Source: Paragyromitra xinjiangensis (taxonomy: Eukaryota > Ascomycota > Pezizomycetes > Pezizales > Discinaceae). Taken from it: a stretch of DNA of 64,000 nucleotides. Under the pieces are notes generated by a model. The model made no database searches, had not been told where the DNA came from, and was given only the letters and a program-made list of their open reading frames with translations. Shown piece by piece: positions 61,650-64,000 of the stretch (positions are counted from its first letter, which is position 1; every line of letters begins with the position of its first letter). The translations under genes and the position numbers were made by a program. The stretch covers positions 620,001 to 684,000 of the forward strand of contig JBCAMK010000015.1 of NCBI GenBank assembly GCA_038503065.1. The letters are read 5' to 3'.

Positions 61650-64000
61650 AGGGATGGCTAATACTGGATGCATAGCTTTCCCCCTCCCTTTTTTCCCATT
61701 TTTCCCCATACTAGTTAAGTCCGATCGTAGAGGCTTGTATGTAACATCAGGTAATTACTCGATTTTCGGCTTGCTAAGGGGCTGGCTTTTGCCGCATTTG
61801 GCCTGCTTCCAGCGCCCTTTTGTTTTTCTTCCTGGATAGCGAGCTGCTTTCGGTGATGCTTTCCCCCCCTTTTACTATTATCAAAGGTATCTCCTAACCT
61901 ATACTAAAGCGATTTGACGCCCAGTCAGATGTTAAAATGGAACACAACTCTTCAAAAAAATAAAAGGGCAATTCTCTAGCAGTAAAAGATATGAAGCGAT
62001 GGAGTAGGAGTGATGTCGTTAGGGGCCACTGCATTAGGCTAGGGCCATATCCATACTTACTCCACGTGCTGGTAAGTAAAGTATGTAGTCATGGTAGTCA
62101 TGTTAGTATTCCGTGTTTCTATAGCCACTATCTCAAACACCCTCTTGATAGCATCATAAATATAGCATAAGGTACTGCGACTCTTTCTTCATTCTTCGCT
62201 GGGTGTTTAGGTCAGCATTGTGCCTGCTTCCAATGTACCAGTAGGGAGCGATCTATGAGATCTTCCCACCGGTGCTTGATGTGTTCGGCCATAGAACGGC
62301 GAGAATGAGCCATCCCATCTGCTCTGGCATATCCAAACATCATATCGTTCGGTTAGCACTGTGGTAACCATAGAAATCTTAGATACTGAACCGTTTCTTT
62401 TACCCCCCCAGGTGCTCCACCCTTGTGTAAGCGCCGAGACCCAATGCCCCCATGCTGTAGTGAAAAGCTTGTGCGCCCAGATGTTTCGGCTTTTCTAACA
62501 CGCACAGCGGATATGGGATGTGGCGGGCGATGCTAGGCTTGGCGCCGGAGGACCGGTTGGGTACAGGACTATTGATAGGGTACACCGTAGCAGATACAAA
62601 TCGAAAGTAGTAGTAATAAAATCGAATGACTAGAGGGAAAAATCGGAAAAATACAGAAAAAAATCAGGAAAGATCAGAGATACAAGAGGTGACCTAATTA
62701 GACCCTTCGAACCTCTCCTGCTCTAGCTTCCCCCTCCTCTGCCCATCTAATAACAGCATCCTCTCCTTGTGCCACAATTTCTGGGATTTTTTTTGCTCGC
62801 GCTCTATAGTTAGTAATCCTGGATGCTCTGGTCACCTTATCAGGATTAGCTTCCTGTATTTTGCTCTGGATGCGGCATGTTTCTCCTCTGAGGTTTCTAA
62901 ATAAAGGGTTAGTGATAGCTGGTAGTAACAAGGGATAGAGGGGGTAAATTACTATATGAAAGAACTTTATCCTGGTAGGCTGCAAAGTGAGCCTTAAGGA
63001 GGATTTTTTAGGAGCTAAATTGGCCCCCAGAGTTTCTGCTGGAATTTGGGCTGCCTCTTTTTGAATTTCGAAGGGATGTCTCATCAAGGCCTTTCTAGCC
63101 AGCTGTTGAGTTTCAGCCAAAAAGTTTTAATGCAGCCTTCAGCAGTACAAGGGAGAGGGGGAGGCTAGAAAAAGTGTTTGTTCTTCTAGTTCCTCCAGGA
63201 GAGTGTGAGGGCAGACGGTGCAGGTACCACCGCTACGGGCAGGTCAGGATCAGGAAAGAGCATCCATATCTTTTAGTAGGCTTAAGTTTCACAAAAGGCT
63301 TAGAGATATGACGTACAATGTCATCATGTCTTGCGAGGACGCCTAGGGACGCCTACCAGATCTGGGCCTTGACGACTTGGTTGGCATTAGGTCTATGGTA
63401 TGGGAGGTACGACCCATACTTCCCCTCCACTCCGTAATTGCCAGAGCGCTCGGTCTTCTTGTAGTGCGGCTATCGATTCCAAGAATCCAGTTTCGATGAC
63501 GATAGAGGGGAATGTAACTCTCTTCTTGCTCATTGGTAGTCTGGTTCCTTGTGCGATCCTGCATACGGCCTAAACCCAATATATTACCGTAACCTACTTC
63601 TCCTTATTGTCGATCGTCTGTGGTAGCTGAGCGTCTCCTTTTTAATCTTAGTCGTTAGGTTGTTCTCGTTAGAGTTGAACTGGAGGCCGTTGAACTGTAG
63701 GTTGTTGATCATGGCGGCTGAAATAGTCTTTGATGAAAGACAAGAAGTTGTGTATAATATTGCCAACATTAGTAAACTAGGGTTCACGAAAGATTGCTGT
63801 ACTAGCTGCCCCTCTTCCACCGACGATTCCACTGATGATCGAATAGAGGACAGTAGTCATAGTTTTAAGAGAGGCAACATCCACCGGGACTTGACTAAGC
63901 TTCGTATTAGTTTCTGTAATGATCTAAAGTACAAGCGTGTAAGCTTTTCTGAATGTTAACTAGGTCAGTAGGTAATAGATACTTACACCTAGAAGTTAGC
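61650..64000. other. Gene-poor end of window
   Basis: No convincing gene. A GC-richer patch at about 62400-62580 and a 423-base minus-strand open frame at 62698-63120 (which starts without ATG) could be pieces of a mobile element, but no transposase or reverse-transcriptase motif is visible. The frame at 63711-63959 has an ATG but no recognisable features. Confidence 0.4.

Noticed and set aside
63711..63959. 82-codon ATG frame near the window end
   Set aside because: No domain, signal or splice partner, and the context is AT-rich and gene-poor.

Overview
This is nuclear DNA from a filamentous ascomycete (Pezizomycotina). The genes carry short spliceosomal introns, mostly about 50-110 bases, with GT..AG ends and CTAAC/CTAAT-like branch sites. 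They include PRM1, a PtaB-like LIM-domain-binding regulator, a long-tailed fungal annexin, CWC2, PRP43, POP1 and RSA4. I cannot name the genus from the sequence alone. I re-derived exon joins by hand: each multi-exon model below keeps one open frame, and its exon lengths sum to a multiple of three.

Layout. 0-5 kb holds a secreted protein, an AT-rich gene-poor stretch with a 370-base inverted-repeat element, and an aldo-keto reductase. 6-12.3 kb holds an annexin, a small WLM (Wss1-type) metalloprotease isolated in AT-rich DNA, and an F-box/ankyrin protein. 12.8-16.5 kb holds tRNA-Thr(CGT) and PRM1. 16.5-20.6 kb is empty or decayed. 20.6-30.3 kb holds a small secreted candidate, a three-KH RNA-binding protein and the PtaB-like regulator. 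32.7-38.6 kb holds a GNAT acetyltransferase, an SRPK-like kinase and PRP43. 39.6-50.8 kb holds three small proteins sharing a C-x8-C-G-H motif, interleaved with CWC2, aspartate-semialdehyde dehydrogenase and POP1. 51-53 kb holds a nine-exon cytochrome P450 in front of an AT-rich gap. 55-61.7 kb holds an unknown disordered protein, RSA4, and a P-loop ATPase/PD-(D/E)xK nuclease protein of Crinkler-like type. The last 2.3 kb has no convincing gene.

How the genes relate. Much of the window is RNA handling: a KH protein, an SR-type kinase, PRP43 (spliceosome disassembly and ribosome assembly), CWC2 (spliceosome active site), POP1 (RNase P/MRP) and RSA4 (60S maturation). The other theme is accessory content: secreted proteins, a P450, the Crinkler-like gene and the CGH family, mostly next to AT-rich gene-poor blocks that look like old, mutated repeats. 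The aspartate-semialdehyde dehydrogenase gene has a perfect TGACTCA (CpcA/Gcn4-type) site in its first intron and shares a 261-base divergent promoter region with POP1.
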